A stretch of DNA of 45,072 nt from Planctomycetota bacterium (GCA_009908915.1 JAAAOJ010000025.1:1-45072), one strand, 5' to 3'. Counted from the first letter of the stretch, positions 32,965 through 41,465 are shown. A program made the numbers and translations. The notes: generated from the sequence alone by a model not told the origin.

Positions 32965-35900
32965 TCATAACGACTCCGTGTCCTCTGTGGTCTCTGTGGC
33001 TTCCTTGAGCCTTGCACATTTCGTTCGTCGGGAGATCTGCCCGCACGCCAGGGCCAGGACGGGAATCGCCCCGATGGCGATCCACGTCAGGACGTGCCAG
33101 CCGAAGGCGGCGTAGGCGTTCAGTGCCAGCAGCACCGCCGCGGTTGTCGAGACGATCGCACACAGGCCGCAGTTGCAAGCCCCCGGCAGCGTCCTTTTCT
33201 CGGGCTTGAACAGCAACGGACCCAGCAGCCGCATCAGGGCCGGCAGCAGCAGCAACGTCGCTACGCCGCTGACCAGCAGGATCGTCGCCAGCAATACGCC
33301 CACCGTCTGGTACGGCACCAGCGGCGCCAGCAGCAGCGGCGTGAAGCCGGCCGCTATAACAACGATATTCCGACTGATCGCCTTGGCCGGCTCGGCGAAG
33401 ACGACCGGGGCGGCCTTCTCCCAGCGGCCGTGTTCGCGAACCATCTCGCGCGACCGGGCGAGGAAGTGGATCGCGAAATCCACCGCCAGGCCGAGCGTCA
33501 GGCTGCTGAGAACGGCTACCGGCATGTCGTAATCCTTGCCGACCCAGCCGACGCCGCCGTAGATCGCCGCAATGGTGACCGTCAGGGGCACCATGCTCAG
33601 CAGACCCCACAGGCCGCTGCGAAACAGCACGGTCATCAGCAGGAAGACCACCAGGAAGCTGCCCGCGAACGCCTGCAGCATGCCGACGACCATCTTGTCC
33701 TGCCAGACCACGTTGATGTACGTCAGGCCGAACCATTCTGTCTCCAGCGGCACGGGCGGCGGATTCCGTGCGATCCAGTCGTCTACCGCGTTGGCGACGG
33801 CTTCCATGTCGCGATTGTTCCCGCTGGTGAGTTGGACCCACGTGCTGGCCGTTCGATAGTTCGGCGTGACGAACTTGTCGATGTCGCTGTAGCGGTGACT
33901 CTGCTGGAACTGGATGAGCATCTGTGCGACGGCCTGGCGCGTCTCGGGCACGCGGGCAAGCTCGTCGATTGTCGGATCGTCCAGGCTGTCGGCCATGAAG
34001 TTCTGGTGGACCGTGCGGACGATGTCGGCCAGCGAGCTGCTCTTGCCGACCACCTTCTCGCCATCCGGGCCGGTCATCGCCTGCATGGCATCCTGCAGGT
34101 CGCGCTGCCAGCGGAGGACGTCCGGCTGCTTGAAGACGGGCTCGTCGCCGTCGTACTCCATCGCCAGATAGGCCATGTACGTCCCGCCGAAATGCTCGTT
34201 GAGCACCTTGTCGGCGACGCGGATGGGATGGCCCTCGTCGAACCACTTCACCGGGTTGTCGTTGACGCGAATCTTTGCGATGCCCACGCCCGCCAGCGCC
34301 AGCACGATCAGGGAACCGGCCACGATGATCGTCGCGCGGCGATACGTCACGCCGCCCAGCCGCTGCAGCAGCCGACCGAGCCAGCCGTGGGCCATGACGT
34401 CTCCCCCCTTGGGGGAGATGGCCTTCAGGCCAGAGGGGGTGGCCGCATTGCCCCCACTGGCTCGGGGACTCGCCTTCTCCCCCTGAGGGGGAGAGGTCAA
34501 TCGTCGGCCGAAGTTGGCGAGGCGCTTTTCGCTGAGGAACATCACGAAGGCGGGGATGAACGTCACCGTCAGCAGCCAGGCCACCAGGATGCCCCCCGCG
34601 ACGAACACGCCGAAGACCTGCACCGGTGGGATCGGCGTCAGGGCCAGGCTCGCAAAGCCGGCCGCCGAGGTCAGCGAGGTGTACAGCATCGGCACGAACA
34701 GCTCGTCCATGACGGCCCGCACCGTCTGCTCGCGGTTGCGGGTCTGTTGATACTTCTCAAAGAAGTCGCTGATGATGTGGATGCTGTCGAGCACGGCGAT
34801 GGGCATGATGAAAATCGGGATCATGCTGGACATGATGTGGATGGGGAAGCCGGCAATGACCAGCGAGCCCATCGTGAAGACAACGCTGACCATCGCGACG
34901 ATCATCGGCGAGATGACCACGGTCAATTTGCGGAAGAAGACCAGCATGAGCACGAAGATCACGCCCATCGCCGTCGGGGCCGAGATCGCCATCTGTATGA
35001 ACATCTGCACGCCGAAGGTGTCCTCGGCGACGGGCAGGCCGGTGATGTGTACAACGTCGCCGTCGTCCATCGGGTCGTTGGAAAGCGTCTCGGCGGCGGC
35101 CTTCGATAGGGCCTCGCCTCCAGCGCCGTCGATGAGCGTGCGAGCCTCGTCGACGAAGGCGTCGCGCGAGTCGGCCTGCCAGGCAAGACGTCGGCCCTGC
35201 TGGATGAGATCGCGCCGGGCCTGGACGCCCAGGCCCTCGGCGGCGCGGATATCCGCCGCGAGGTCGGCCCAGCTCCAGAGGATCCGCATGCGACGGTTGA
35301 GTTCGGTGTAGATGGGGTAGCTGTACTTCTTGGCGGTGATGGGCAGGTAGACCGCCAGCGCCCGGCCGTCTTCGCTGACGAGCGTGCCGTCGAGGAACGG
35401 AATACGTTCGGCCTTCTCGAAGACCCCCATCGCCGCCTGCTGCGTCTCGGGCGGCTGGGCCATCAGCCACTCGAAGACAATCGCTCCGTCGCGCGGCTGG
35501 ATGTTGTCGACCGTCGACGGCGCGATGATGTCCTGCGGGATCACGCCGCGCCATTCAGTGGCTTCGGGGGCGTCGCTCGCCGCGGCGGGTGCCGGTTCGT
35601 CCTCGCCGCCCAGACCGCTCGGCAACGCCGGCCCGCCGGACGGTGGTTCGTCGCTCGCGCCGCCGGGCAGCCCGCCGGGCAGGGCCGGGCCGGAGGCGTC
35701 GCTGTCAGGCTGCGCGGCATCGGCGGCTGGCGAGTCGAGCCGGACCAGGTCGCCGCGCTTGTCGAATCGCAGCGTCTCGGCGAACTGCGTTATTTCATAG
35801 ACGCGACCGAGGCTGCGGGGGTTGAACACGCCGTGCTCGTGGTCGTCGTTGACGACGCCGACGACGATGATGTCGTTGAGCGTCATGCGCTCCTTCATCT

Positions 35901-36150
35901 CGTCGTGGAAGGCGCGGACGGGCTCGTCCCTGCTGAGCATGTTCTCCGGGTCGGTGTCGACCGTGATCTGCGGCAGGAAGCCCGCCGCCCACCGTGAAGC
36001 GTCCTTGACGGGCCGCGGCATGGCCTCGATGCGGTGCAGCGACGGCAAGGCCGCCGCGACCGCAATCGCCAGCGTCACCGCCACCATCAGCAGCGTCACC
36101 AGCCGATAATGCTTCAGCGAGAAATTCGTCATGCCTCGTCCGATGCTCAT
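32965..36150 (-). CDS. RND superfamily (MMPL-type) permease
   Basis: A 1061-aa inner-membrane exporter from ATG 36150 (AAAGGA seven bases upstream). It has the two-fold RND layout: a first helix at 17-36, a large periplasmic loop, then helices from about 385 (MAISAPTAMGVIFVLMLVFF) through 540, a second half starting near 600, a second loop, and helices from about 850 to 1040. SSMIPIFIMPIAVLDSIHII and LSSLTLGLAVDFAIHFLARS are the conserved D-containing helices of MMPL/HpnN-like transporters. Two additions stand out: the linker at 140-195 with GPALPGGLPGG and GPALPSGLGGED, and residues about 551-585 encoded by a palindromic repeat. The C-terminal EATETTEDTESL derives from another repeat. With the LolA-like and barrel genes downstream it should export lipids, lipoproteins or hydrophobic compounds. 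Confidence 0.9.
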   Translation of the reverse strand: MSIGRGMTNFSLKHYRLVTLLMVAVTLAIAVAAALPSLHRIEAMPRPVKDASRWAAGFLPQITVDTDPENMLSRDEPVRAFHDEMKERMTLNDIIVVGVVNDDHEHGVFNPRSLGRVYEITQFAETLRFDKRGDLVRLDSPAADAAQPDSDASGPALPGGLPGGASDEPPSGGPALPSGLGGEDEPAPAAASDAPEATEWRGVIPQDIIAPSTVDNIQPRDGAIVFEWLMAQPPETQQAAMGVFEKAERIPFLDGTLVSEDGRALAVYLPITAKKYSYPIYTELNRRMRILWSWADLAADIRAAEGLGVQARRDLIQQGRRLAWQADSRDAFVDEARTLIDGAGGEALSKAAAETLSNDPMDDGDVVHITGLPVAEDTFGVQMFIQMAISAPTAMGVIFVLMLVFFRKLTVVISPMIVAMVSVVFTMGSLVIAGFPIHIMSSMIPIFIMPIAVLDSIHIISDFFEKYQQTRNREQTVRAVMDELFVPMLYTSLTSAAGFASLALTPIPPVQVFGVFVAGGILVAWLLTVTFIPAFVMFLSEKRLANFGRRLTSPPQGEKASPRASGGNAATPSGLKAISPKGGDVMAHGWLGRLLQRLGGVTYRRATIIVAGSLIVLALAGVGIAKIRVNDNPVKWFDEGHPIRVADKVLNEHFGGTYMAYLAMEYDGDEPVFKQPDVLRWQRDLQDAMQAMTGPDGEKVVGKSSSLADIVRTVHQNFMADSLDDPTIDELARVPETRQAVAQMLIQFQQSHRYSDIDKFVTPNYRTASTWVQLTSGNNRDMEAVANAVDDWIARNPPPVPLETEWFGLTYINVVWQDKMVVGMLQAFAGSFLVVFLLMTVLFRSGLWGLLSMVPLTVTIAAIYGGVGWVGKDYDMPVAVLSSLTLGLAVDFAIHFLARSREMVREHGRWEKAAPVVFAEPAKAISRNIVVIAAGFTPLLLAPLVPYQTVGVLLATILLVSGVATLLLLPALMRLLGPLLFKPEKRTLPGACNCGLCAIVSTTAAVLLALNAYAAFGWHVLTWIAIGAIPVLALACGQISRRTKCARLKEATETTEDTESL
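32978..33003. repeat. CCTCTGTGGTCTCTGTGG interspersed repeat at the permease 3' end
   Basis: The oligonucleotide CCTCTGTGGTCTCTGTGG belongs to a tandem-like repeat that I recall from many bacterial genomes. It encodes the permease tail EATETTEDTE. The end of the gene has therefore probably been replaced or extended. Confidence 0.5.
34397..34497. repeat. palindromic repeat inserted in frame in the RND permease
   Basis: An element of about 100 bases bounded by two hairpins: CTCCCCCCTTGGGGGAGA at the left and TCTCCCCCTGAGGGGGAGAG at the right. On the minus strand it encodes SPPQGEKASPRASGGNAATP and GLKAISPKGG without breaking the frame. It falls in the cytoplasmic loop joining the two halves of the permease. 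The pattern resembles protein-coding palindromic elements known from other bacteria, such as the rickettsial type. Confidence 0.7.
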
Positions 36151-36478
36151 TGCCGTATCCTTTCGTTCGTCACTCCTCCGGCCGTTCGTTGCCTCTTGTC
36201 CTCTGTCGTGTTCATCATAGCCGAACCTTTCGGCGTGTGCTCGCCTGTATCCTTACGGTTCGGCAGATCGCCTCGGGCTGCCAACGCCGGGCCAAAGATG
36301 CTCAGGACCGCATGCCGGCGGAGCAGGCATCACACCCCGCTGATTCACAAGAGACCGAACTTTCGGGACGATGACGCGCAGGCAAACGGCCCGACCGCAG
36401 CAGCGAGGGCTTTCTAAACGACGGGCTGCCAAAGCATATGCCTCAACGTGAGTCCTGAACGCTGCGGCCGGGCGACCG
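36151..36478. other. intergenic gap between RtcB and the RND operon
   Basis: No gene is supported here. It contains the leader of the RND gene and, at 36303-36342, a stretch (ACCGCATGCCGGCGGAGC and a following CATCACACCC) similar to 30388-30425, so a degenerate dispersed repeat is possible. No clear promoter was found. Confidence 0.4.
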
Positions 36479-37861
36479 TCACTTGGCCATCTTGACGAGC
36501 TTCGGATCGAACCGCCCGACGCGGTCGACCAGATCGTCCTGCGCGGCCATCACGTCTTCGATGTCCTTGTAGGCCATCGGCACCTCATCCAGGCCGGCCG
36601 AGAGGACCTCGACGCCGCGGGCGGCAAGGAACGTGCGGGCCTGGCTCCACGTGAACTGCTTCTTCGCCGCCGATCGGCTCATCAGTCGGCCCGCGCCGTG
36701 CGAGGCGCTGTTCAGCGCCGCCTCGCAGCCCTTGCCGCGGACGACATACCCGCTCGTGCCCATCGACCCGGGAATGATGCCGATATCGCCCCGCCCGGCC
36801 GGGGTGGCGCCCTTGCGATGCACGATGACCTCGCGGCCGTCGTGCTGCTCTTTCCACGCGAAGTTGTGGTGGTTCTCGATGTCCAGCAGCACACCAACCT
36901 TCAAGCGGGTGGCAATGTGCCGGTGGATCAGCGCGTGATTGGCGGCCGCGTAGCGCCCCATCAGATGCATCGCGGCCCAGTACTCCCGGCCGGCGTCGCT
37001 GTCGAGATCCAGCCACGCCAGGTGACGCAGGTCTTTCGGCAGCTCGGGGTGGCGGTCCGCGGCCAGCTTCGAGTAGTGGTCGGCGACGTTAGCGCCCGTG
37101 CCGCGACTGCCGGAGTGGCTAAGCAGCGCGAGATACTCACCGGCGTCCAGGCCGAGGTCCGGCGCGTCGAGCGTCAGGACGCCGAACTCCGCGAAGTGGT
37201 TGCCGCTGCCGCTCGTACCGAGCTGCTCCCAGGCCTTCTCCTTGTTGCGAGCCGTGACGGGCGAGACTGACCAATCGGCGTCCATGACCTCGTGACTGCG
37301 GCGGTCGCGGGCCTTGAAGGACGCACCTACGCCGAATTCAGTTTCGCGCGTCAGGGCGCCGGCGAGTCGGTCGCGTTGGCCGGCCAGGGCGCTGGTGGGC
37401 AACTCGAGGACCGTCAGCTTCATGCGGCAGGCGATGTCGACGCCGACGGCATAGGGGATGACGGCGGCGTCCGTGGCCAGCACGCCACCGATCGGCAGGC
37501 CGTAACCGACATGAGCGTCCGGCATGAGCGCGCCGCGAACGGCGATGGGCAGCCGGCAGGCCCGTTGCATCTGCTCGACGGCTTGGGGGTCGAGCCCCTC
37601 GCCCCACTGTCGCCACGGGGCGGGCTGCTCGCGCCCCTGGTAGCCTTCCCGGGCGGCGGCGACCTTCAGCATCGCCGCGGCAAACCCGCCCCACGCCTCG
37701 TCCTCGCGGTAGACCTGGGGATTCTCGAGGAGGTTCTCGACGATCGATCGAAGCGTCCTGTGGTCGACGCCGGTGGCGGCGGCTTCGGCGCAGGCATGCT
37801 GGGCGGCCCGGATGGCCGGGCCCTTCGGCACGCCGAGATTGATCAGCTCGCGCGTCTTCAT
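36479..37861 (-). CDS. rtcB: RNA-splicing ligase RtcB
   Basis: A 460-aa GTP- and Mn-dependent RNA ligase. It joins 2',3'-cyclic phosphate or 3'-phosphate ends to 5'-OH ends, via a GMP-histidine intermediate. Family blocks are all present: MPDAHVGYGLPIGGVLAT, GVDIACRM with the metal cysteine C145, GTSGSGNHFAEFG, LLSHSGSRGTG, DIENHHNFAW, VIVHRKGATPA, PGSMGTSGYVVRG and NSASHGAGR, whose histidine carries GMP. The length and the N-terminal 85 residues before WRQWGEGLDPQA are usual for one bacterial RtcB branch. No rtcA, archease or RNA-damage toxin gene adjoins it; it is monocistronic between the RND operon and the phosphatase pair. The likely role is RNA repair after stress. Confidence 0.96.
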   Translation of the reverse strand: MKTRELINLGVPKGPAIRAAQHACAEAAATGVDHRTLRSIVENLLENPQVYREDEAWGGFAAAMLKVAAAREGYQGREQPAPWRQWGEGLDPQAVEQMQRACRLPIAVRGALMPDAHVGYGLPIGGVLATDAAVIPYAVGVDIACRMKLTVLELPTSALAGQRDRLAGALTRETEFGVGASFKARDRRSHEVMDADWSVSPVTARNKEKAWEQLGTSGSGNHFAEFGVLTLDAPDLGLDAGEYLALLSHSGSRGTGANVADHYSKLAADRHPELPKDLRHLAWLDLDSDAGREYWAAMHLMGRYAAANHALIHRHIATRLKVGVLLDIENHHNFAWKEQHDGREVIVHRKGATPAGRGDIGIIPGSMGTSGYVVRGKGCEAALNSASHGAGRLMSRSAAKKQFTWSQARTFLAARGVEVLSAGLDEVPMAYKDIEDVMAAQDDLVDRVGRFDPKLVKMAK

Positions 37862-37935
37862 GCGTCTCCCAATTTGTCATCGTACCCGGGCGATCGTGCG
37901 ATCCTTCCCATCGCCCCGGATGTCCTGACGCCCTG

Positions 37936-37982
37936 TCACCTCGAGCGAAGCCGAGGGGTCTCCATCTCGCGACACGATGGAT
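37936..37982. repeat. interspersed repeat (CCTCGAGCGAAGCCGAGGGGTCTC)-type
   Basis: CACCTCGAGCGAAGCCGAG (37937-37955) followed by GGGTCTCCATCTCGCGACA is, as I recall, a dispersed oligonucleotide in many bacterial genomes. It lies in the short gap between rtcB and the 62-aa gene. Confidence 0.4.
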
Positions 37983-37996
37983 GTCTAAACCGGCTG

Positions 37997-38185
37997 CTAG
38001 CCCCGGACGAATCCCACATCTTCGAGGAGGGACTCTGACTCAAGGGTGTCGGACTGATCAGCAACCGCCTGCTGATCATAGGCGCGCAACGACCATAAGC
38101 CGCCGGTGCATACCAGCCAGATACCGATCAGGCAGATGCCGAAGCGCTTGAAGGCCAGTGTCGCAACGTCGCGGCGGGTCACCAT
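37997..38185 (-). CDS. 62-aa single-pass membrane peptide coupled to the phosphatase
   Basis: A small protein, MVTRRDVATLAFKRFGICLI and on, with one hydrophobic helix (FGICLIGIWLVCTGGLWSL, residues 15-33), a positive N-terminus and an acidic C-terminal tail (SDTLESESLLEDVG). It begins only three bases after the stop of the metallophosphoesterase gene, so translation is probably coupled. The topology would place the acidic tail outside the cytoplasm, where the phosphatase also resides; a tethering or accessory role is inference. No family is recognised. Confidence 0.65.
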   Translation of the reverse strand: MVTRRDVATLAFKRFGICLIGIWLVCTGGLWSLRAYDQQAVADQSDTLESESLLEDVGFVRG

Positions 38186-38188
38186 GCG

Positions 38189-39493
38189 TCAATTCCCTGG
38201 CTGAAGATTCTCGCCAATGCCATGACGTTGTTCGATCAGGCGGTTCGTGCCGTCGCGCTGCTTTTCGAGTTTGAACTCGTCGTAGACGTTGCCGTCCGCC
38301 GTGTAGGCCCGGTAGTGCAGGGCATCGCCGTCGATATGGATGACCTGGTACAATTGTAGGTTTTGCCCGGTGCGGCGTTTGAAGGGGGCGGTGGCCACAT
38401 CGTACTGCTTGCTGCCGACGACCGAATTGACGTAAACGGTACCGGTGTCGGATTCGGTGGCGACGTGATGCTCATCGATTTCCGGATCGTGCCGCATCAA
38501 TCCGGTACGCATGTAGCTGTGGTCGTGGCCCTGCAGGACGAGGTCGACGCCCCTACGGTCGAAGACGGGCTGGAATGCGTCGCGCACTCTGCCTTTGCCG
38601 GTCCCCCGTTTTACGGCGGAGGGGTAGACGGGATGGTGCATGGAGACAATCGACCATTTGTCACCCCGACCCGCCAGGACATCGTCCAGCCACGCGGCCT
38701 GCTTGTCGCGCTCGTGGTTGGAGTTCAGCACCACGAAGCGAACGCCCTGGTAGTCGAACCAGTAGGCCGTATCCTCCAGCCCTTCGGGCCCGTTGTCCGG
38801 CAGGGCAAACAGCCCCTTCCAGAGCGGGGGGGTTTGATTGTAGTGCTTCTTGTCATTGACGGTGACTACGTGAGTCTCGTGATTGCCGAGAACGGGGACA
38901 AGCGGAAGTCCATGCACCAGCCAGCCACAGCTCTCGAACCAGCCGTCCCAGTGATCGTCCTCGTTGCCCCGGTTGACCAGGTCTCCCGCCTGCAGCATGA
39001 AAGCGGCATCGGGCGCTTCGCGGTAGGCGGCATGCACCACACGCCGGCAATGGGAACGCACGCCGTTTTGAAGATCGCCGAGGTAGATGAACGAGAAAGG
39101 CTTGGCGCCCGCCGCCGCGGTCGTGAAGTGTGTCCAGGGGCTCCAGTGGATGCCGCTGCCGACGCGGTAGGCGTAGGTCGTCTCCGGTTTGAGGTCGGTG
39201 AAGACGGCCGAGTGGTACTCCCACGTGCCGCTATCGGTTTCAATGTCCTCGCTCTCGGCCTCGACGCTGATCGCACCGTCTTTCAGATCCGGTCCCGGCA
39301 GCGCCGGGGCGATCTGCACCCCGGAGCCACCACCGCGCCAGGCGACTGCCATCGTCGTGGCGGCATCTTCTCCACGGCTGAGCACAATGCGATCCGGTCG
39401 CTCCGCGACGGACCGCGAGGGAATCGCGGGAATTGCCAAGAGGGTGAGTACGAGTAGCAAACATGTGCGCGGGGATGTCAGTCGAGTGTCCAT
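38189..39493 (-). CDS. purple acid phosphatase-like metallophosphoesterase, exported
   Basis: A 434-aa exported enzyme. Signal: MDTRLTSPRTCLLLVLTLLA to RSVA; the start ATG 39493 has AAAGGA upstream. Residues about 32-130 form a fibronectin-III-like N-domain of the purple acid phosphatase type (DRIVLSRGEDAATTMAVAWR to YRVGSG). The catalytic domain follows with the five calcineurin-type blocks: IYLGDLQNG, MLQAGDLVNRG, VLGNHETH, IVSMHHPVYP and LVLQGHDHSYMRTG. These supply the Asp, Asn and His ligands of a binuclear metal site. It hydrolyses phosphomonoesters or related substrates in the periplasm or outside. A hairpin (39546-39572) lies upstream and the 62-aa membrane peptide follows. Confidence 0.92.
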   Translation of the reverse strand: MDTRLTSPRTCLLLVLTLLAIPAIPSRSVAERPDRIVLSRGEDAATTMAVAWRGGGSGVQIAPALPGPDLKDGAISVEAESEDIETDSGTWEYHSAVFTDLKPETTYAYRVGSGIHWSPWTHFTTAAAGAKPFSFIYLGDLQNGVRSHCRRVVHAAYREAPDAAFMLQAGDLVNRGNEDDHWDGWFESCGWLVHGLPLVPVLGNHETHVVTVNDKKHYNQTPPLWKGLFALPDNGPEGLEDTAYWFDYQGVRFVVLNSNHERDKQAAWLDDVLAGRGDKWSIVSMHHPVYPSAVKRGTGKGRVRDAFQPVFDRRGVDLVLQGHDHSYMRTGLMRHDPEIDEHHVATESDTGTVYVNSVVGSKQYDVATAPFKRRTGQNLQLYQVIHIDGDALHYRAYTADGNVYDEFKLEKQRDGTNRLIEQRHGIGENLQPGN

Positions 39494-39545
39494 GACGTTC
39501 CTTTCGTTTTGAATACGGGGTTGGCGGGCCGTCTATACAAGAAGT

Positions 39546-39572
39546 GGCCTGACCCCGCAAGGGGGCCAGGCC
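39546..39572. repeat. hairpin upstream of the phosphatase gene
   Basis: GGCCTGACCCC, loop GCAA, then GGGGGCCAGGCC. It has no T-tract. The motif recurs in part just beyond (GGCAGGGGGAGACCTGACCC), so it may be another dispersed repeat. Confidence 0.45.
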
Positions 39573-39634
39573 GATCAAGGGCCAGGCAGGGGGAGACCTG
39601 ACCCATGAATGTCATTGCTCGTTATGTGGTTTGG

Positions 39635-39847
39635 TTACTCATCATACGATTGACACTCCTCACAAACCAGGGCAACAATGATTTTTCCCGCCGCGGCGCC
39701 CGCCGCAGCCCACATCGACGCCGCTGCCGGCCGAACCTGTTCGCCGAGTTCGAACAGGCACAGGGCCCACCCCTGGACGAAATCCTCGACGCCGCAAATC
39801 AACCAATTCGCCTGCGTTTCCGCTCCTTGATGCTCGGCGATCCGTGT
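39635..39847 (-). pseudogene. coding-like remnant, about 70 codons, no start codon
   Basis: Between a TAG (39848-39850) and a TAA (39635-39637) the frame reads IAEHQGAETQANWLICGVED, then FVQGWALCLFELGEQVRPAA and a hydrophobic ASMWAAAGAAAGKIIVALV. No ATG precedes the conserved-looking part. The adjacent frame upstream reads SGQTVLAVRLDT, so one frameshift near 39845 could join them. The composition looks like a real small membrane-associated protein. The rest of 39494-40150 shows no other gene. Confidence 0.35.
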
Positions 39848-40150
39848 CTAAGCGGACGGCCAGCACTGTTTGTCCTGACACCTCCCTGAAGAGTCAGACG
39901 GCCGAAAAAACAGAGCGTTTCTGTGACGCAAACAAATGAAGTTACGTCACGAAAATGGAACTGAAGGGCATTGCCGCGGAATGCTGAGGGGGGGCGTCTA
40001 CCCTGGCTGTTGCACTTCGCACGTGAGTCCTCTCCAGATTTTCTTGCAAACGAGTGCGTCGACCCTGACCTCCAGCTAGCTAGAATGAACCAACGTGAGA
40101 GATGGGTGTCAGAACAAACGTATCACAGACTTGAGACCGGGAGGTTGATC

Positions 40151-41317
40151 ATGAAACTGCAACACAAGCCCTTGCTCGCCTGCATGGCGCTGATCCTGAT
40201 GACGCTGCCGGCGGGCCTGCACGCGGCCGAGCCGAAGACCATCGTTGAAACCGCCCAGGCGGCGGGACAGTTCAAAACGTTGCTCCAGGCCGCCCAGGCC
40301 GCCGGGCTCGTCGAGGTCCTGTCCGGGGAGGGACCGCTGACGGTCTTCGCCCCGACCGATGCCGCGTTTGACAAGCTGCCAGACGGCACGCTCGAATCGC
40401 TGCTCAAGCCGGAGAACAAGGCCCAGCTCGCCGCGATTTTGAAGTATCACGTGCTGGCCCGCGAGCTGTCCGGCGAGGAAGCGGCCTCGACGCCCCTGGC
40501 CGATACGGTGGAAGGTTCGAGCGTCCTGATTTCCACCGATGGCCACGGCGGGGTGAAGGTCGATGGCGCTAACGTCGTCCGGGCCGACATCAAGGCCGGT
40601 AACGGCGTGATCCACGTCATCGACAAGGTGATCCTGCCGAAGGACATCGTGCAGACCGCCCGGCTGGCGGGGCAGTTCAAGACGCTGCTGGCGGCGGCCG
40701 ACGCGGCCGGCCTCCTCGAGACCCTCAAGGGCGGCGACGGCGAGCTGACCCTCTTTGCGCCGACCGACGAGGCCTTCGCGGCCTTGCCGGCCGGTACGGT
40801 CGAGGACCTGCTCAAGCCCGAGAACCGCGAGCGGCTGCAGGCGATTCTCAAGTACCACGTCCTGCCGCGGCGCATCACCGTCACGAGCTACCAGGCCGAG
40901 ACGCTCCAGGGCGACTCGCTGGAGATTCGCCCCATCGGCGGCGTGCAGATCAACGAGGCGACCATTGCCCTCGCCGACGTCAAGGCCACCAACGGGGTGG
41001 TGCATGTCGTCGACCGCGTGCTGCTGCCCGAGTTGCCGGAACCCACGCCCTCGCGTGAGGCGATGGCCGTTATCGAAGTGGCCATCGAACGTGGCGTGCC
41101 GCTGTTCAACAACGGCAGCCCGGAGGCCTGTGCCGCCGTCTACGAAGTGGCCGCACGATCGCTCATGACCGGCCACCGTGATGCTATCGGCCAGGCGGGG
41201 CGAGACCGGCTGGCCAAGGCCCTCGAGGCCATCCGCGCCAACCACGGCCATCGTCGCCAGGCGTGGATCCTCCGCCATGCACTGGATGACGTCTACGGCA
41301 AGCTGCGGGCCAAGTAA
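40151..41317 (+). CDS. tandem fasciclin (FAS1) domain secreted protein
   Basis: A 388-aa exported protein from ATG 40151 (GGGAGG six bases upstream). Signal: MKLQHKPLLACMALILMTLP to LHA. Two FAS1 domains follow at about 30-160 and 165-300, each with the diagnostic H1 and H2 blocks: TVFAPTDAAFDKLP / LTLFAPTDEAFAALP, LKYHVLARE / LKYHVLPRR and NGVIHVIDKVILP / NGVVHVVDRVLLP. FAS1 domains mediate adhesion to proteins, polysaccharides or other cells. The high similarity of the two repeats (QFKTLLxAAxAAGLxExL in both) indicates recent internal duplication. An 80-residue helical domain at the C-terminus (PSREAMAVIEVAIERGVPLF and on) is also found in other bacterial FAS1 proteins as I recall. Monocistronic in appearance. 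Confidence 0.93.
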   Translation: MKLQHKPLLACMALILMTLPAGLHAAEPKTIVETAQAAGQFKTLLQAAQAAGLVEVLSGEGPLTVFAPTDAAFDKLPDGTLESLLKPENKAQLAAILKYHVLARELSGEEAASTPLADTVEGSSVLISTDGHGGVKVDGANVVRADIKAGNGVIHVIDKVILPKDIVQTARLAGQFKTLLAAADAAGLLETLKGGDGELTLFAPTDEAFAALPAGTVEDLLKPENRERLQAILKYHVLPRRITVTSYQAETLQGDSLEIRPIGGVQINEATIALADVKATNGVVHVVDRVLLPELPEPTPSREAMAVIEVAIERGVPLFNNGSPEACAAVYEVAARSLMTGHRDAIGQAGRDRLAKALEAIRANHGHRRQAWILRHALDDVYGKLRAK

Positions 41318-41384
41318 CACAATGTCGCCTGCAAGCGATCCTCGCGCGGTGCAGCAGGGATCGCTTACCAAGACGGGCTGGGGG

Positions 41385-41465
41385 GGTGCGTAACTCGTTT
41401 GCGCAGCATCTCGGCATGTCGGTCGAATTGTTGCGCAACAAGCCTTCCCGTCTGGGTTACGCACC
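41385..41465. other. 81-base inverted-repeat stretch between convergent genes
   Basis: Arms GGTGCGTAAC (41385-41394) and GTTACGCACC (41456-41465) are perfect complements. Inside, TTTGCGCAGC and TTGTTGCGCAAC could fold further. It lies between the ends of the FAS1 and inositol-monophosphatase-family genes. It could be a structured RNA, a terminator or a degraded mobile element. Confidence 0.35.

Noticed and set aside
33094..35109. 671-codon plus-strand open frame
   Set aside because: It runs antisense to the RND permease and is His/Gln/Arg-rich with no domain signal.
39605..39889. 94-codon plus-strand ORF starting MNVIARYVVWLLIIRLTLL
   Set aside because: Only the first residues look like a protein; the rest is Arg/Pro-rich, and the opposite strand gives a better frame.
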